The position numbers were made by a program, and so were the translations under genes. The notes under the pieces were generated by a model. The model saw only the letters and a list, made by a program, of their open reading frames with translations. It was not told the origin of the DNA and made no database searches. This document shows, in pieces, positions 63,321-64,000 of a DNA stretch of 64,000 nucleotides (positions within the stretch are counted from its first letter, which is position 1; each line of letters begins with the position of its first letter). The stretch is from the NCBI RefSeq assembly GCF_000426185.1, contig NZ_KE384505.1:311741-375740 (forward strand), in the 5' to 3' direction. Source of the DNA: Cellulomonas sp. URHD0024 (GTDB lineage: Bacteria > Actinomycetota > Actinomycetes > Actinomycetales > Cellulomonadaceae).

Positions 63321-63842
63321 TCAGAGGCCGCGCGCGGACCGCGCCTGGTAGTACGCGGAGGACGCGGGCCGCCAGAGCAGCACGAGGATCACCACGGCGA
63401 GCACGACCGAGACCAGCTGCAGCGCGATCGCCGGGCCTGCCGAGTTCGACAGGCTCAGCAGGGTGCCGACGACACTGAGGGCGCCGAGCACCGTCGAGAC
63501 GATCCGGGCCCAGGACCGACCGGCCCCGTTGGCCGCAGCCATCCAGAGCCACACGATCACGGCGACCAGTCCGAGGACCGTCGCGAACACCAGGCCCGCC
63601 GTCACTGCGGTGTCCACCTCGTCTGCCGTGAGGGCCGGCCCCGCCGCCGCCACCTTGTCGTGCAGCTGGCTCTTGGTCGCCCAGCTGACGACGATGCCGA
63701 GCAGGCTCAGCGCGGCACCGACGTACATGAGCTGCACGGCCCGAGTCAGGCTTGACGGACGCTCCACAGGTTCCTGCGCCTGCGGCTGGTACTGGGGTGC
63801 GACGGGCATCGAGGGCGTCGACTCGGGGTCGCCGTACGTCAT
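63321..63842 (-). CDS. Four-TM membrane protein, hypothetical
   Basis: 173 aa. A ~40-residue Pro/Gln cytoplasmic head (PVAPQYQPQAQEPVERPSSLTRAVQ) is followed by four hydrophobic segments (LMYVGAALSLLGIVVSW, AGLVFATVLGLVAVIVWLWM, WARIVSTVLGALSVVGTLLSL, AIALQLVSVVLAVVILVLLW) and a short basic tail. It resembles small actinobacterial membrane proteins with a Pro-rich head; no function assigned. ATG at 63842 has AGGAGC upstream. 63843-64000 holds only its upstream region; nothing else is seen. Confidence 0.75.
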   Translation of the reverse strand: MTYGDPESTPSMPVAPQYQPQAQEPVERPSSLTRAVQLMYVGAALSLLGIVVSWATKSQLHDKVAAAGPALTADEVDTAVTAGLVFATVLGLVAVIVWLWMAAANGAGRSWARIVSTVLGALSVVGTLLSLSNSAGPAIALQLVSVVLAVVILVLLWRPASSAYYQARSARGL

Positions 63843-64000
63843 GGGTGCTCCTGAGAATAGATGTCGTGTGAACGTTTGCCTCCGGACGCTACCGGGTTCC
63901 GGCGGAAAGATCAGGGCATAGGGGGACATTTTTTCCGCGACGTCGCCGGGCAGCCTGGTCACGGTGGGCGTGGATCGCTCGTGCGCGATCGTGCAGGGCA

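Overview
The window is high-GC throughout, with strong GC3 bias, many GTG starts and tightly overlapping genes, which points to an actinobacterium. The secreted GH10 xylanase and GH16 glucanase with a ricin-type lectin tail, the c-di-AMP-type riboswitch in front of an NlpC/P60 gene, and flagellar-type promoter boxes would fit a Cellulomonas-like soil organism. That genus assignment is inference.

Layout. 0.1-6.3 kb: UDP-glucose dehydrogenase, a MarR/MFS operon, a DUF4012 protein and a wall-anchored-type protein. 6.6-14.9 kb: serC, a DtxR-family regulator, the riboswitch-NlpC/P60 unit, HNH and universal stress genes, an Lrp/AsnC regulator, and two paralogous membrane-anchored CAP-domain proteins with duplicated promoters. 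15.0-19.9 kb: a coupled ddaH-rocD arginine/ornithine operon, SRPBCC, aldo/keto reductase, a membrane protein and OsmC.

20.1-48.7 kb is the centrepiece, a contractile injection system (CIS, phage-tail-like) locus. A forward arm encodes a septum-formation-like lipoprotein, a PAAR-like DUF4280 protein, a DUF4255 (Pvc16-like) cap protein and three single-pass membrane proteins of rising size (743, 842 and 2031 aa). Each has a ~210-230 aa cytoplasmic head and an external array of beta-sandwich repeats. A convergent reverse arm encodes sheath, two tube proteins, a tail-assembly-like protein, a 57-aa DUF6760-like protein, a 1310-aa disordered protein with 12 spaced VRR motifs, LysM, VgrG-like spike, gp25, baseplate J, a tail-I-like protein and a tail-anchored zinc-ribbon protein. 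Nearly all of these are translationally coupled by stop/start overlaps. A divergent 896-aa ATP-binding LuxR-type regulator flanks the sheath. The same 20-bp palindromic site lies upstream of the sheath arm and of the DUF4255 arm, in the same orientation and about 20 bp before a candidate -10, so one regulator probably fires both arms. No capsid, portal or terminase genes are present, so this is not a prophage. No AAA+ ATPase, classical tape-measure protein or recognisable toxin was found.

48.7-56.2 kb is an accessory strip: an RHS-core fragment, tRNA-Arg(CCT), a DUF4262 protein, a membrane matrixin-like metalloprotease, gene remnants, several small orphan or immunity-like proteins, and a complete IS481-type element with 6-bp target duplication and a frameshifted transposase. 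56.2-64 kb returns to single-copy genes: GH10 xylanase, GH16 glucanase, an S53 sedolisin-type protease, an SNF2-type helicase and a four-TM membrane protein. Perfect hairpin terminators separate most units.
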